Below are positions 48,614-61,760 of a DNA stretch of 64,000 nt, one piece after another. Position 1 is the first letter of the stretch, and each line of letters begins with the position of its first letter. Source of the stretch: Trichobilharzia szidati (Eukaryota; Platyhelminthes; Trematoda; Strigeidida; Schistosomatidae); assembly GCA_944472155.2 (NCBI GenBank), contig OX235277.1:21648804-21712803 (forward strand), in the 5' to 3' direction. The position numbers and the translations under genes are program-made. The notes under the pieces were generated by a model. It had not been told where the DNA came from. It was given only the letters and a program-made list of their open reading frames with translations, and did not search any database.

Positions 48614-51600
48614 AATGGAATGACCAGTGTTAGCCAAGTGTGCAATTATTTATTCAAATTGATTAATACCAAACATAAATAGACGCTTTTATGAGAACAT
48701 GTCAACACTTTTCATTTGACAATAACTTGCAGTCGCCTTGCTTCATCCCATGTGTCCAGCTTCTAAAACTCAACTACGATGCAGCTCTTTATTAATTTGC
48801 TTAACTAGTGGAGAAGTTGGACCAAATTTATATTACTGTGGTAGTGGCTAATTCTGATGTATAACCGATGAAAACAATTTTATGGAGCTGGAGGCTATCA
48901 TAATAACTAAGACTGACGCAAATCTAAATAACTATGCTATACACGTGAAATTGAAATTTCCCAAGTGCCAATACATTTGACAAGAGAATGTGATGTCTAC
49001 TTCAATTTCATAGATGATGTAAATTTTGACAATCAACTTACTTTTCCTACTGGGAAGTGTAATGGTACCTGCAATTAGTACAAAAATGTGTGTCATGTGG
49101 AACAAGTAAGCATCTATACAGAAAAGGTATAATGAACCTTGTTTAACTCAGAATGCACAATCTGGCGTGTATCGTACAGCCTACAAAATGCTGATATGCA
49201 TTATGCTGCTGCTCCTTCTATGTTCGCCAGATGTGATACAAGATGACACTGTCAGAGAAATGCGTTTTGAATCAGCAATGCTGAACGGATTGACCGTGGA
49301 ATGTCTATACTCCTAATGTTTGTTTGAATTCAAACACTTGTTCTCTGAGCTCTTCCATATATGTCCAATTTGATATCTTCAAGATGAGAAACTTTTGTGA
49401 ATGCCTGTACGATAGAAAGCACATTATGATAAAGTCAGTGTAGATGCGACTTTTCCTAGTAAACAATTTTTGTTAATTTTTACAGCTTGGAGATAACAAT
49501 GCAACATAGACTGTAACACTGTCTTTCCTGTACTTTCTATCATGAAATGTGATTCACATATGATGATAATCATTCTGATAGAGTAATAAACTGATTGACG
49601 TGAATAGTTATTTATTTGCTATCCAAAAAGGCCAGTAAATAACAGCTTAATATGCGCATTCATTTCTCTTAAATATCTGCATCTCGCAAATGGGAGAAAT
49701 GAAAGTTTGAATAAAATCTACAAAATAACGAGCTATCTATGAGTAATAAGAATAATAGTTGATACTAGTCTTATTTATAAAAACCGCGCACATGCTGCTT
49801 TTGTAGGTTAACCTTAACAAGAAATGGTTTACGCAAAACAATAATTAACTTGAATTTACTAGTAGTTATTGTATCAGATTATGTTCTATACGCCTATCTG
49901 CCTTGTGAATGCTTTGTAGTTGATTTGTCTGTCATTTCACCTTTACGTGAAAAGTGTTACAACTCCACCCTATGTAATCATGTCCACACATGTACGCTTG
50001 TATAAAACGTTGAATGTAATACATGCAGTGAAAGACCATAATAACAGCTAATTCACATTGAATCATCTTTTCTCACCTAATCGATTTGTTATCACTTATA
50101 AATGCGTTTTTCTATATTAATAAAAAACCATCTTGTCACCGGGGAACAAGTGATGTATTTTGAAGCAACTATCACAAACTCTCGAATCTTCTTCCAAACT
50201 AAGGATAATTAACTACTGTTTTATTGCAGCTTGTGAATGCATCTGGCTGTTTATTCCAACCAGAGTTGTATTCTTGAATATTGTTCCTCATAGAAGACTC
50301 CTTCTGAATGGAATCAAAGTGTTCATTTCTTATTTTGGGTAGGCAATATCCAATGAAAGTACAATACTGATGAAAAAAATTTCACCTGAGTTTTTAATTA
50401 AATTCTGCTTCTATGCATCTGATCTCAGATATGAAAACAATATTCTCCTTTGTGGAAATAACATTAATGCTCCCGAAAATTGTGAACACCGATAAGCAGA
50501 ATGTACATGAACGAGCCTAGAACAAAACACATGAAGTTAATACATGAAAATCCACAGCGTTTTGTAATCCAATGTATGTCAGTTAGGATTTGTCTAGTTT
50601 TTAACTACATGGCTGAGACAGAAACGAGCTTAGACTTTATTTTCAGTTGCATTCTGAATAGCTGGTTTCCTTGAGAACTTGAGAAAACTGTAGTTGTGAA
50701 GTCGTGTGATTATAAACTTTATGATTATGAACAATAAATTGTGTTAGAAACGTCATCTGGTAAATAGCACTTTGTGATACATCTAATAAACAAACTTATG
50801 TGGAGTCAATCAGTTTATGTGCTCTCTCGGAATTTCAAAGATTCCCCCGTTGGCTAAGCTATGAAGTGGATATCAATGTCTGAAGGACTATCTGTCCAAG
50901 CTACTGGAATTAATTTATCAAGCGACCCCAAGTGGTAAGTTCCTAACTTTAACTATTTGTGCCTTTATAAGTATAAGCTGGTTTATAATATTGTGTGAGA
51001 CGTTGTCAAGTTAATTTGCTGAGTGCCTTTCAATGTAGAAAGTTACTTTCCCATAGAAACTATTTAATTTTTTCGCAATTGAATACGATTCAAAGTTACT
51101 CTGATTTACACCAGCTATCAATTTTAGACTAAGAAATGCTTAGTCGACAGAATGCATTGCATAAACTGAGAATTAGTGAAAAGCTGAAAATGACTGAGTC
51201 TGATGAAAACTTTTGCTGCAGTTAGGGTGAATAAGGGTGATATAATAGAAAAAGAGAGTCTTCACCTAAGTGATCGAAAAAAGTTTAAAAATCTATTAAT
51301 TCTAGTGACACAACTAAAGACACTGAACGTCAAATGACTAAGGTATGAAATTCATGGGTAGAAATAGATCTGATTTACTCAAAAGAGAAGTGGCAAGTAA
51401 AGCGGTTAGTACCTCTTCATTCTGAAATGATGACATTCAGTGTATTCAGCGGTTTATAAGCTGTCAATAGCCTGAATGGATATAGAAATATAATTGTTCA
51501 CTAGTTGTAGCATCACCATTCACCAGAATCTCACTTCTTGGAAGAGTTAATTTCATATGTGATCAAATAAAGAAAGGAAAGGCAGATCTAAAAATGCCAC

Positions 51601-51639
51601 CTGACAAGGACAAGTAAACGATGCGGAGATGTACAATTG
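48614..51639. other. Unassigned AT-rich stretch
   Basis: Short ORFs only. The upstream part of the PLE that follows may extend into 51000-51640 but no motif is certain there. Confidence 0.45.
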
Positions 51640-52942
51640 TTGTCTACTTTCTGTTCACTGAATAATTCCACAGACACCTTGATGATGTTGTGATGGGTTC
51701 ATCTATGTGTCCTATGCTGCCACCTATTCTTTTGCAAGACTTCAAAAAGGTTCACTAAGTGATGTGAATGATGAACTTGGCTGCTATTGTCAATAATTAT
51801 ATGAGATTTTTCACGTTAGTGAAATAAACCCTGAGAAAAAAGAGATTTTCAGTTATGTTAACAATATTTATCCAAATATACACTCAACTTGTGAAGACGG
51901 AGAAAATGATAGTATTTGCTTCCCTGATGTCCTTCTCATCAAAAAGACGAATGGAGGTTGTCTGAGAAACCTATTCAGCAAGAACATTTGAAAAGGTGAG
52001 TGCATCCATCTTCACAGTTCAAAATCACATCAGTAAAACTGAGATTTCATTAAATACAACAATAATGCAATCAAACGTATACGTTCCAGGGATTCCACTT
52101 AGGAAGAAACGGATGAAACGATATTTCAACATGTAGAAAACAGCTACTCAGTCAAGGAATCGAAAAAGAAAAAGCGAAAACTTCACATCTCTGAGAAATA
52201 AAAACACTTCATACTTAAAATAGAAGCGTTGCTATTAATAAAGATAACTCGAAAGAAGCAGCGAACACGGCCTCCTCTTAAGATGAGTCATTTTATTTTC
52301 AGAATGCAAACAACAACTCTTCTCAAATTTGCTCTCTTTATAACGCATACTATCCCATATGAATTACTTCAGTGTCATCCTCGAAACATCACATTGTTTT
52401 CCAGTATTCTCATCAGTGAACAGTCGACTGTTTTGTGCTTTCTGAAAGTGAAATTACTGAGTTTAAAAGGAGCGCGTTTTTACCGCATTTATCATGTCAT
52501 CTATATTCATAGCAACGTTTCTATTTTAAGTATGAAGTGATTTTATTTCTCACACAGTCGCTTTTCCTTTTTCATGTGAGCACCGATGAAAAATGAGGTG
52601 GGTTGAAAGTTGAATAATACGATTTATTTCACTTTATTGTGAAATTGAAGTTCTCATGTAAATCAAATGTAACGGCGTATTCAAGAACACTATCCTGCAT
52701 GGTTACGAAAAGGTGGAAGTGGAGCAATAAGAAGCGCGATCATTGAACATCTGGTCGATAATTGTCACCCTATCTCTATAGCCTCCGCCTTCAAAGTCAT
52801 CTACAAGGCAAAGAGTAATTTACCCAAATCCCTACGTACCCGACTCATCTGTATTGCTGAAGCTTTGGCTATCGAAACAGAAAAGCCAGATCTCTGTGTA
52901 CAGAGGAAGTTCGTTCAACCCCTCCAACTTTCATGGTCTTAA
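51640..52942 (+). pseudogene. Decayed Penelope-like element (RT and endonuclease parts)
   Basis: The RT part shows FHRHLDDVVMGSSMCPMLPP (motif B region, the GSSM block at 51696-51707), then after a frame change EKKEIFSYVNNIYPNIHST and FPDVLLIKKTNGG (FPDVLL at 51920-51937), with a stop at 51989. The catalytic YVDD block between them is lost. Further frames keep the EECTE-like downstream region (EETDETIFQHVENSYSVKES, about 52100-52160). The endonuclease end is at 52676-52942. Several frameshifts and stops show an old dead copy. The order matches a PLE, so I treat it as one element; 52200-52670 is unrecognisable. Confidence 0.75.
52676..52942 (+). pseudogene. PLE endonuclease C-terminal fragment
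   Basis: Eighty-eight codons are open to the TAA at 52940-52942, and TAA at 52670 precedes them. The frame carries RIQEHYPAWLRKG, SAIIEHLVDNCHPISIASAF and KVIYKAKSNLPKSLRTRL, then IAEALAIETEKPDLCVQRKF, the typical end of a PLE open reading frame. It is well conserved compared with the RT part. The T-rich sequence from 52943 to about 53400 is probably its 3' untranslated tail. Confidence 0.75.
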
Positions 52943-53622
52943 TCCCTCTAAGCTAAAGTATGGTAATCCTCAATCATATTTTAGCTCTACCAATTTTTCA
53001 TTTTTTCATTTTTGTCTATTCAATTTGTATACTCTTCCTTATTAAGTCAATTGTTACTATTACTACTCTCACTTTTAATTGTCCCCGGTATTATTACACT
53101 TGTTGCACTTGTCATTCTAAATCAATTCCTTTATGCAACATTAAATTCTATGCTATTAAATTTCACACAATATTACGTAACGTTTTTATTTTATTCGATT
53201 TGTCTACTAATCTTATAATTGCACACCTTTTTCAAGTTCTATCCATCCTATGAATTATTCTATATATGACATTAATTTGCTTTGTCACTTGACATTTAAC
53301 TACGATTATAATCACGAACATTTTAGTTTTAATTACATTTCATATTATTATTATTTTATGCATTCACACCTATGTTTCAATTCCCTCACCGGATATAACT
53401 TCTTAAAAAAACATATATATGTATAATTGTACAGCTTGATGATAAATTCGTTGAAAAGAGTCTCTTTGCTGAATCATTTGTTTTGATTTTCTGTATTCAA
53501 TATACTCACATATACTGTGAACATTCTTTGAATCATCATTAAATACTCTTTGACTGCCATTGAAGGTATGTAGAATTTATTCCGTGTATTGGTTTGTAGG
53601 GATTTGACTAATTGGTTGCAAG

Positions 53623-53790
53623 ATTTCATCGTCAGTTGACATCGGTTGTCAGTCATTGACACTCCTGTGAATTCTGAACAGCTGTTTCGTCCTTGCTTCG
53701 GGTTCTTTGCCAGCACTCACTCTCCAAGGTTCTAACTCAGTTCCTTCTTTTACAAGATTTAGGAGTTTGACCACCAACTCTAATCTCAGT
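53623..53790 (-). mobile_element. SM-alpha-like SINE, diverged copy
   Basis: On the minus strand it has a degraded tRNA head (cttgtaaaagaagg, then a B-box-like gagttagaacc), then aaagaacccgaagcaagg and gacgaaacagctgttcag, then the 3' body ending ctgacgatgaaatc. The GAAAC half of the hammerhead-like core is intact and the CTGATGA half is replaced. Confidence 0.6.
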
Positions 53791-53812
53791 ACTTGAACGC
53801 AGTGTATTTCAA

Positions 53813-54320
53813 CATTTAGAAAGCAGAAGGATTGAGCGAAGAAATATATACTTTTCAATTAGATCCTTGTTTTTGGCTCCACTCTAATATTTTTTAAATA
53901 TTTTTTCTGACTACTTCATTGTCAATGACATGTTATCCTTGTAAAATTATTTTATTCTTATGACAACTTCATCCTTAGTTACAAGTTATCACTGTCTGAA
54001 TCGTTGTATTTTTGCTCCAACAATCTTTCACGTAATCAACGTGCACACACTCTTATTACTTAAATACTTTTATTCTTCCCAAATTATGCATTATGCAATC
54101 CTCGTGTTGTAATCATTCCTACCGTTCCTTCATTAATTATCACTCGTCACTTTGACATGTTGATACTGACTAATTTCTGTTCAAAAATATCACCACTTGA
54201 TTGGTAAACTGTTGTGTATTGAAATGAAAGTGATGTACACATATATTAGAGTGAAGCCAGATACAAGGATCTAATTGAAAAGTAAATATTTCTTCGCTCA
54301 ATCCTTCTGCTTTCTAAATG
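53813..54320. repeat. Fold-back element with 78-bp inverted arms
   Basis: Arm 1 (53813-53890) and arm 2 (54243-54320) are inverted copies with about four mismatches over 78 bp. The arms contain gattgagcgaagaaatat and cttttcaattagatccttg. The 352-bp interior is T-rich with no ORF or motif. The structure suggests a non-autonomous fold-back or MITE-like element. It is not similar in sequence to the fold-back at 4808-5333. Confidence 0.7.
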
Positions 54321-57300
54321 CTTAAAGGGAGACTTTTTCTATATTTGAACAATCGCAGAAAAGTCAAACTATCAATTATCACAGAACTAAATAAATTGAA
54401 GTTAGATACTGCAAGTCGTCAATGTTTAAAATGGCATGTCGTAAGAGGGTGTAGATATTGATTAACCTGTGTATTAGAGAGAGAAATAAAAAATAGAATA
54501 GAATAAAAGGTTATGTAAAAGCGTAATTTTTCAACTCAGCTTATTAATGCAAACAAATGTTTTTTCGTAAATTATATCCACTGTTATTTGTGAAATGAAT
54601 AACTCAATGATAGCAAGTCATCGATGACTCATCTCTACTAGCCTAATCGACTTCAAGTCACTGCTAAGTGCTGTGTTTTATAAAGATGAGGGTGTGTTTT
54701 GGTACATACGTTGTCTGGCTTAATTCTGCTACCTAAACTTCTGACATCTGGCAAATTAAATATGAACAACTACTTTCTTTTCATGTAATTCGTAGATGAA
54801 TATGGACCATCACTAATGTTCCTGGGGTATTTAAGCACCACATACGCTATTCCATGATCGTGCCTAATAACTCACTTCAAAGTGTGAGACCTAACCACAA
54901 TTGCCTTATGCCTGAAGATTAAGTTATGGCATTTAGCTCTTTCAGCGAAAAAAGTGGTCCAAGAGAAATAAAATATCACGTTCTTCATTCACATTAAGAG
55001 TAGTAAAACGATCTTCATATGAACCATAATTTGACAAATTTTATGTCAAGTGAAATTGACAGACACCCTCTTGACGCAAACCAATTTGTATATTTATACA
55101 TAATACCACATGGTTAAATGCTGTCTACTTTACGGAGTTTCTACATTTCTTCAGTCAAACTGGCGCCTGTGACTTTCCGTATGCAACGATATCAGAGAAT
55201 ATCTACCGTGTCTTTGCACAACTAATTTATGCCCTTCGGTCCCTATTGTGCTCACAGTAAACACTGAGTAGTGTAGCAAATGAGATAGAAAAGAAGAATG
55301 AAATCATGCAGATGAATTTATTTTTCATGTTTTAACCATTTTCTCTGCATTGACATGCATCGGTTGAAGCATAAGCTCAGTTAAGGTTTTAGATTTACAT
55401 CATAATGAGTGAATCTCCCCCTTCAATATCGATTTGAGTAAGGCTACATGATATCTTCTGTAATTAATGATTGCTTCAGCTATTTGAAATCTTGAGATAC
55501 AGTGCTAGGAAATTTTAATAGCCATAGAAATTATTTTCGAAGCAAATACAGGAATAACGGTTATATATTATTCCCTTATGAAAATAATACGACATAGAGA
55601 ACGTCGAAACACAATTTCACTTTACACATTATTCTACTTACTCTCAGTAAGTAGCTCAAATGTTCGTAAAATAAATTTCTCAAAAGTGTAACTTATTCAA
55701 TATATTTTTGCATGAATGTTGATGCAGACAACAGAACTTTTACACAAGTGAGCCATAGCATACGCTTATAAACACAAGTAAAATTCAAAATCATGTTCCA
55801 ACAATTTTCAAGCATTTCATGATTCGACCATGGTAACGTGGACTAAATGTGGCCACGATTCCTGAATGTTACAGAAACAATCGTGTACATCATTTAGGGT
55901 GTACTTGAATGAATGCGTGTCACAGGTCGCATCGTATAATTGAATATTTTCATTTATTAGGAAAGATCCTTGCCATGACTGAGGTAGCCAGGCCAAGGAA
56001 ACAAATGCAGAAAAGAGAAACTGATATCAAACATGATGTTGATGGATGACAAATTACCAGCAGCGGTGAAATGTGGTGGCCATATGGTGAACTGAAACCA
56101 AACTCTATTATATTCAATACATCATCAGTATATTCTATCATCTTACATGTATCAAATTTGCATTAGGCCTAATCCTTTCTTTCGTTTGCATATTTAGCAC
56201 TCATATCTGACCTGCTCATCAGCTAAATGTAACTGTATTATGAATTAAGGATAATCTAAATGAATTCAAAATGATGATAGCTCACTTATGGTCCTTATAT
56301 TTCACTCATCCTTAGTAATTTTTAATCTTTCACCATCACTCGTGTTGGTGGAAGAATTATCTCAGCCAGTGAATTCTTCCAATCTTATGACAGGACTTGC
56401 CTACAGGTGAGTAGCTGACACACCAGCTACTTATTGTAAACAACACGCTACTCACACATTATAGATTTCAATTCAAAATCCGCATCAGTTTAATAAATTT
56501 TGATTGCGTTTTTAGAAGATCGAGTCTTTATGCAAGAGCAGATACACTTACACAATACACTTTGAAAATTCTGATCACATATTCACTTATCGAATCAGGT
56601 ACATGAAAAACAAGAGGTCAAATTGTATTTAACTTTTAAGACTACTTTTGGTGACGTAATGAGATATGTACAGCCAAGTACAGTCAGGCTAAGTATAATG
56701 AATAAAAAGTAATATTATTCGACCATTTTACTGTGACAGTTTTCATAAATACTGTCGAAAGCTGTTTCGATATCAATCTTGTGTTTATTATGAATAAAGT
56801 ATTTTGCTATAGACAAAGTCGTCAGTCCACTACCTCAGCGTGTCTGTTTTTCAAAACACATGTAAATATCTTCTTTTACCACAACGCTCAAAGCGCAATT
56901 ACATCTGACCGAGTACTTGTCATGCACATGGTATAGTGTACACAATGCGACACGATCATTTGTGTAGTGCTAACGCATGTATAGATAATAATAATAATAA
57001 TTTGCTTTATTCCAAAACAGTACTTGTGATACAGAATGGAATTCTCAGCATTTTTACTACAGTATTGCATCCAGTTAGTACATTATCAATAAATAGAATT
57101 CTACATAGATTGAGGAAACCACAGTTCATTATTACAACAATACATTGGCATGTTCAGTAGCAAAGGTAAAGCTGAAACAGTGTTTGAGGTGTAGAAAGTG
57201 GAGCTTTTATTAACTGGCGTAAGCGAGAGAAAGAGACAAAGCAGCACATAACGGAAGAATTTCTGCTTTCGACTTTAAATGATTATCAGATGGACTAAAA

Positions 57301-57944
57301 AGTAGGTTAAGACAGATGATTACATTTAGTCTATCTGACATCCCTTATAATATTTCATTTACCCAGATCTTTGAAGCTCGTATGAGCCAAAATACATTCT
57401 GTATCAACAAATTCAGCTTTCGACCGGCTATGATACTCTGTTGAGGTAGGACCTAGAGGACCTAAAGTGTCATAGTGACTTTCAAATTAAGGATATTTGT
57501 TGATGGAATAGAAAACGCGAGTTTCAGTTTTCTTGTATCATGATCGATCATTCGATTGGATCATCGATCTGGTGTGAATTTTCCACAATAACTATATATT
57601 AGTTATATTTAAGCACACAAAGCATCCATTTTCCATCAGACTGCGTTATGCATGTGTAGTTTGAAAATTAGTTCAAAATTGTGTTGTGCTTGAAAACACT
57701 GTAGCTAAATAAATCTGACCTTGAATAAATGGACTAGGACAAGACTTATAGCCGATATTGTTTTTAAGATATTTATGAATGTCAATCCGAGTTCGGTTAA
57801 CTTTCAAAAAGCTCAACCGAGATAATTTCAGAAGCTCTTGTGATAATTTAATGTCACAAATGCACGATGGCAGTACTTATAGAATCTAGTAGAAATGCTT
57901 GTAATTCATAGTGAACGAGAAGCAGTATCAAGTTAAACCACGTG
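54321..57944. other. Unassigned AT-rich stretch
   Basis: Short ORFs only; nothing recognised. Confidence 0.5.
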
Positions 57945-58240
57945 TTGTTATCAGTTAGAAAACCACTGGAATTCAGCATGTAGTAAACAGCTGTTTCTTT
58001 CTAGCTCGGGACTCATTGGCATCGTGTACTCACCGGGGTCCCAACTCAGGAACTTCTAGGTACAAGGCGAACTTGCAGATAATTTAACCGCTGGGGACAG
58101 ACTCAATGGCCCACGAATTCGAATTTCTACCAGTTCTTTATTTTACCGCGGCTTGCACCAGCCAATTTCATTGGAGAGTATTTTTCTCCCCTTCTGCGTG
58201 GGTGATTCTCACTGGTCAGAGCCGAATCCTTACAAGCTAA
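57945..58240 (-). mobile_element. SM-alpha-like SINE, copy (left of inverted pair)
   Basis: On the minus strand: 5' flank (gaattcgtgggccattgag), tRNA-like head with cgccttgtacctag and B-box-like gagttgggacc, then gatgccaatgagtcccgag, ctagaaagaaacagctg, and the 3' body gttttctaactgat. The core is degenerate. The same-family copy at 58560 points the opposite way. Confidence 0.65.
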
Positions 58241-58559
58241 CTATTGGCAAACAGTTTGTTGTTGACTACAATACATCATTTATTCTGCTTTTATGGAAAT
58301 GTCCCCAAAAAAGAAAAGCTACATGAGCAACGTTTTCCAGTCGTGTGAACAGACTACATTGGTAATAAGCAAGAAATTGTACTGGAAAGATCATCAGGTA
58401 GTCGGCGCAATATGGCTGCATTTGAAGTTGAAAAATATATCAAATAAATAATATGGAACTTGAAAACAGTCGTTTTTGACTAAGGTTGTTTCAAAAAGAG
58501 TTTTATGAATACATTCACTAACTACAGACACTCTTGCTGAGGTTACATGTTTTCATCAT

Positions 58560-58685
58560 CACACTGGGATTCAAACCGGTGGGTGCGTACTGCTGGAGAG
58601 TCCCAAACCAGGTCAAAACATCTATCCAGTACTCTCAGGCTTTCCACTGGTTCTCTAACTAATGTCACCTCATGATGAAATCCTG
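58560..58685 (+). mobile_element. SM-alpha-like SINE, truncated copy (right of inverted pair)
   Basis: It starts near the B-box (ggattcaaacc, 58567-58577), then gtgggtgcgtactgctgg, agagtcccaaaccagg, tcaaaacatctatccagtac and the end ctcatgatgaaatc. The A-box half of the tRNA head is missing or unrecognisable. Confidence 0.7.
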
Positions 58686-61503
58686 TAACCGATCAAATCC
58701 TTACAAACCAACTATTGAAACTCTCGCTTAGGGTTTACTATTTCACAAATGAGAGTATGTAAGTGCAGGAAAAATTTTAAGGTAGCTGTCAAGATGACAT
58801 GTTGTCAGTTACGAAGGGGCTCTAAGGATGAAACGCGTCTCTTAGAACTCGCAGTTGCATAACCTATGAACAGGGTTTCAAATTCAAACAAAACAAATTT
58901 CAGTGGAGAGTGTGTCCATTTCGAAATGGATCAATTATTTATACCAAATTTGATAGTCCATAACCTCCACACAATCTACTCAAATCGTTGATGTGCCCTA
59001 TTCAATTGCATAAAGATGAAAAGTATTTCAGATCACTACAAATTACTTAAAAATTTGGGATGAATCTAAGCCACTATGTTATTCGTCCGATCCTTGTTGA
59101 TTCTATTGAGTTTCAGGTTCCCAAGTAATATCATTGTTAATCACACAACTGGTTGTGCTCAATACCAATTTCACATTATCCTGAAAGACTTTTTGATAAA
59201 AGTATAAAACGTGGGCACTGTGTTAGAGCATAACTCCACTATGGATAAGATTTTATTTTGATAAATCACACAGTGTTGTACAGTAATATTAACTGATGAC
59301 GTTTCGAGCATAAACTATTGCTCATGATGATGAGTTAATAGTTAATCACGAGAAAAGGCATACTTTCTTCTAGTAAACTTTGTTCCTCACCACTAGGAGC
59401 ACAGCATTCCACTCTTTCCATTCACATAACAAAAATTAGATTACCGATCATACGTGGCAGATTATTGTGCAAAGATTTCTGTTCTATACATATTTGTAGT
59501 GGAATTCCAGTCGCTGCTTACGAAGAATGCTAATGTATTTTCTTTTGTTGGCTAGTCAGAATTTTACTAAAGTTTCAGGCCTCGAAACATTCATGAACAC
59601 CGCACACTACTCATAAGTAGTTCGACTGTTGCCTTCAATAATCTCATGAAATGAGCCAGCAATCATTAATGCAAATGCATGATACTTATAAGAAAAACAT
59701 CATGGTAAGTTATTATTCAAAATACAGAAACATACGTGGTTGCTGTTCCTTTCAACTTTAGTCGGTTGGAACAATCTGCTAATTAGTCAGTGAATACATC
59801 ACATCAGACAATATAGAAATATTGTCTTAGCATTAACTGAAGGCCCAGGTGTATACTGTGTTGATCACAAAATGCTTGGAAAAAATAAGTGTTTGAATCA
59901 ACACATTCCGCAGTTTTGTAGCGATTTTGGGATGACATGACCACTGAGTCCTTGAATACTTGTCTATTACAGGTCTCATTCCATCTATAGTTGTATATGG
60001 TACGCATTGGTAGAGTTATGTTGGGCGCAGTACCCAAGCACCTCGATAGCATGTCTATTAGCACCTATAATAATGTTTCAAATGTCAAGAAATAACCACA
60101 TGAAGCTTTATTCTGTCGCTTTTAGTTAGTGGTGTCCACTTAGTGTTCAAAACATAGATATTCACTATGACTAGGTTTGAAGAAGCAAATTGCGAGAATA
60201 GGTAGTGCTAGATCCCATTGGAAGTAAGTAAACCATGCAATATGAAGGATTGAAAACGAAAGTATGAATAATTGATTCTGAGGAATTTGGTGGCTTTTTT
60301 ATTTGTCTGGTTCTTAATTAGACGAGACCAGTGTAAGATTAGACTGAAGACTTTGAGTTGCGACAGGTTCCGCTTTGTGAAGTGGAGAAATGTCGATACC
60401 ACTGACGATATTTTGCGTTTATTTTGAAATAAAATCAGGAAATTAATGTTCCAAAATAAAGAAGTCATGGATTTAACAATTAACTGAATATAATACTCAC
60501 TTATTGGGATAACGCACGAAAGAATAAACAGATGCACTAAAATTGCAAGGAAAGCAACAACGACAAGTAATATTCATTAAATCAACAGAATAAATGCAAA
60601 CATCAGGACAAAGATATTGATCTATGGAATAAGAGATGGTTATTACAATGTTAGATGAAATCTCTAACACAACCAAAAATATTATCTACTGTCAGCCTTG
60701 GTAAAAATATATCATTTTATACAGTTGAAAATCTACTAGTATTGATGAACACATTGAATGCGAATTTCTAATAAGCAAACCAATTTAATTAATTCTTGAA
60801 CACAGTTAACTTCAAGTAAAGAAATACCGAGTTCAATATACTTCAATCTCAAACAAAATTAAAAAAGCCTAGTAAGAAACTGTGGTCTACATAAAAGAAA
60901 ATAATTTCATTATGAACGTGTTATTAATTGTCAGTTTCGATTCAACAACAAAATATAAGATTGTACAAGTGTAAAACTGGAAATATCTCAGTGATTGATT
61001 AGCCATATTACGTTTCATAGTTTTGTTGTTGATAAACTGCTAAAGAAATTGCTCAGTGAAAGGATCTTCAATTCAACAGATGTTTGACTTCGAAAAAATG
61101 GCTGAAGTGCTTTGCTTCTATAGGATGAAGAGGCGTTTTCAGTATGAAGCTTTCATGTTGATGAATGGATAATTAGCTACTAAGTGGATTTCAGCATCGT
61201 TGATTTATATTTCAGGAATACATCATTATCATTTCTCACAAAAGGTACACCCTGCTGTGTTTGAATTCTAGAGGGAGATTAGTTATTTAAAACGTGAAAT
61301 TAGAAGATTTGGATGGTGAATATGTTTCACAGAAGTGAAGATGATGAATGGACTTTTCTGATTTGAACGATACACGGACTGGGTACCATTATTTAGAATA
61401 AGTTGTAAACTCAGAGTTCTACTGCTAATCGAATAGCAGGGCGTGTCCAGTAGACTTATATTTACTCTATCAAACTTTATTCTGTTTTATTGTATGGAGG
61501 ATT
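58686..61503. other. Unassigned AT-rich stretch
   Basis: Contains reverse-strand ORFs of 86 codons (59804-60064) and 109 codons (60208-60537). Neither has motifs or flanking splice signals and both look like chance frames. Confidence 0.45.
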
Positions 61504-61760
61504 TCATCATGAGCTGACATCAGTTAGAGAACCACTGGAAAACCTGGGAGTACTGGACAGCTGTTTCGTCCTAGTTTGGGACTCTTCATCATTACGCACC
61601 CACCGGGATTCGAACCCAGGACCTTCTGGTTACAAGGCGAGCTCGTAGACCATTGAGCCACTGGGACCCGATCCAATGGTCCTTGAATTCTAACTTCTGC
61701 CAATTCTGTTTTCACCAAATTTGGTTTACTTTTCAATGAAATTGTATGGAATTCGCACCA
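61504..61760 (-). mobile_element. SM-alpha-like SINE, best-preserved copy
   Basis: On the minus strand it has a 5' flank (gaattcaaggaccattgg), a tRNA-like head starting gggtcccag with A-box tggctcaatgg and B-box ggttcgaatcc (about 61608-61618), the hammerhead-like segment, and a 3' body ending gctcatgatgaaat. The A and B boxes are intact, so RNA polymerase III transcription is plausible. The layout of tRNA head followed by a hammerhead is known from the schistosome SM-alpha family; I assign it from the pattern and not from a search. Confidence 0.8.
61545..61605 (-). ncRNA. Hammerhead-ribozyme-like segment of the SINE
   Basis: On the minus strand, in order: TGATGA (61586-61591), stem II GTCC/GGAC (61579-61582 with 61568-61571, loop CAAACTA), GAAA (61564-61567), a very short stem III CAG/CTG, and the cleavage triplet GTC (61556-61558). 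Stem I would pair the GTA of GCGTA with TAC of AGTACTCCC. Two departures from the hammerhead core: the C that starts CTGATGA is A, and AGA is inserted between TGATGA and stem II. It is probably inactive or weak. Confidence 0.6.

Noticed and set aside
48451..48633. 60-codon plus-strand ORF
   Set aside because: It is the antisense of the tRNA-derived SINE.
52960..53253. Hydrophobic overlapping ORFs after the PLE endonuclease end
   Set aside because: This is T-rich low-complexity sequence in the probable 3' tail of the PLE; the hydrophobicity follows from T-rich codons.
60208..60537. 109-codon reverse ORF
   Set aside because: No motif, no start context or splice signals; composition fits a chance frame in AT-rich DNA.
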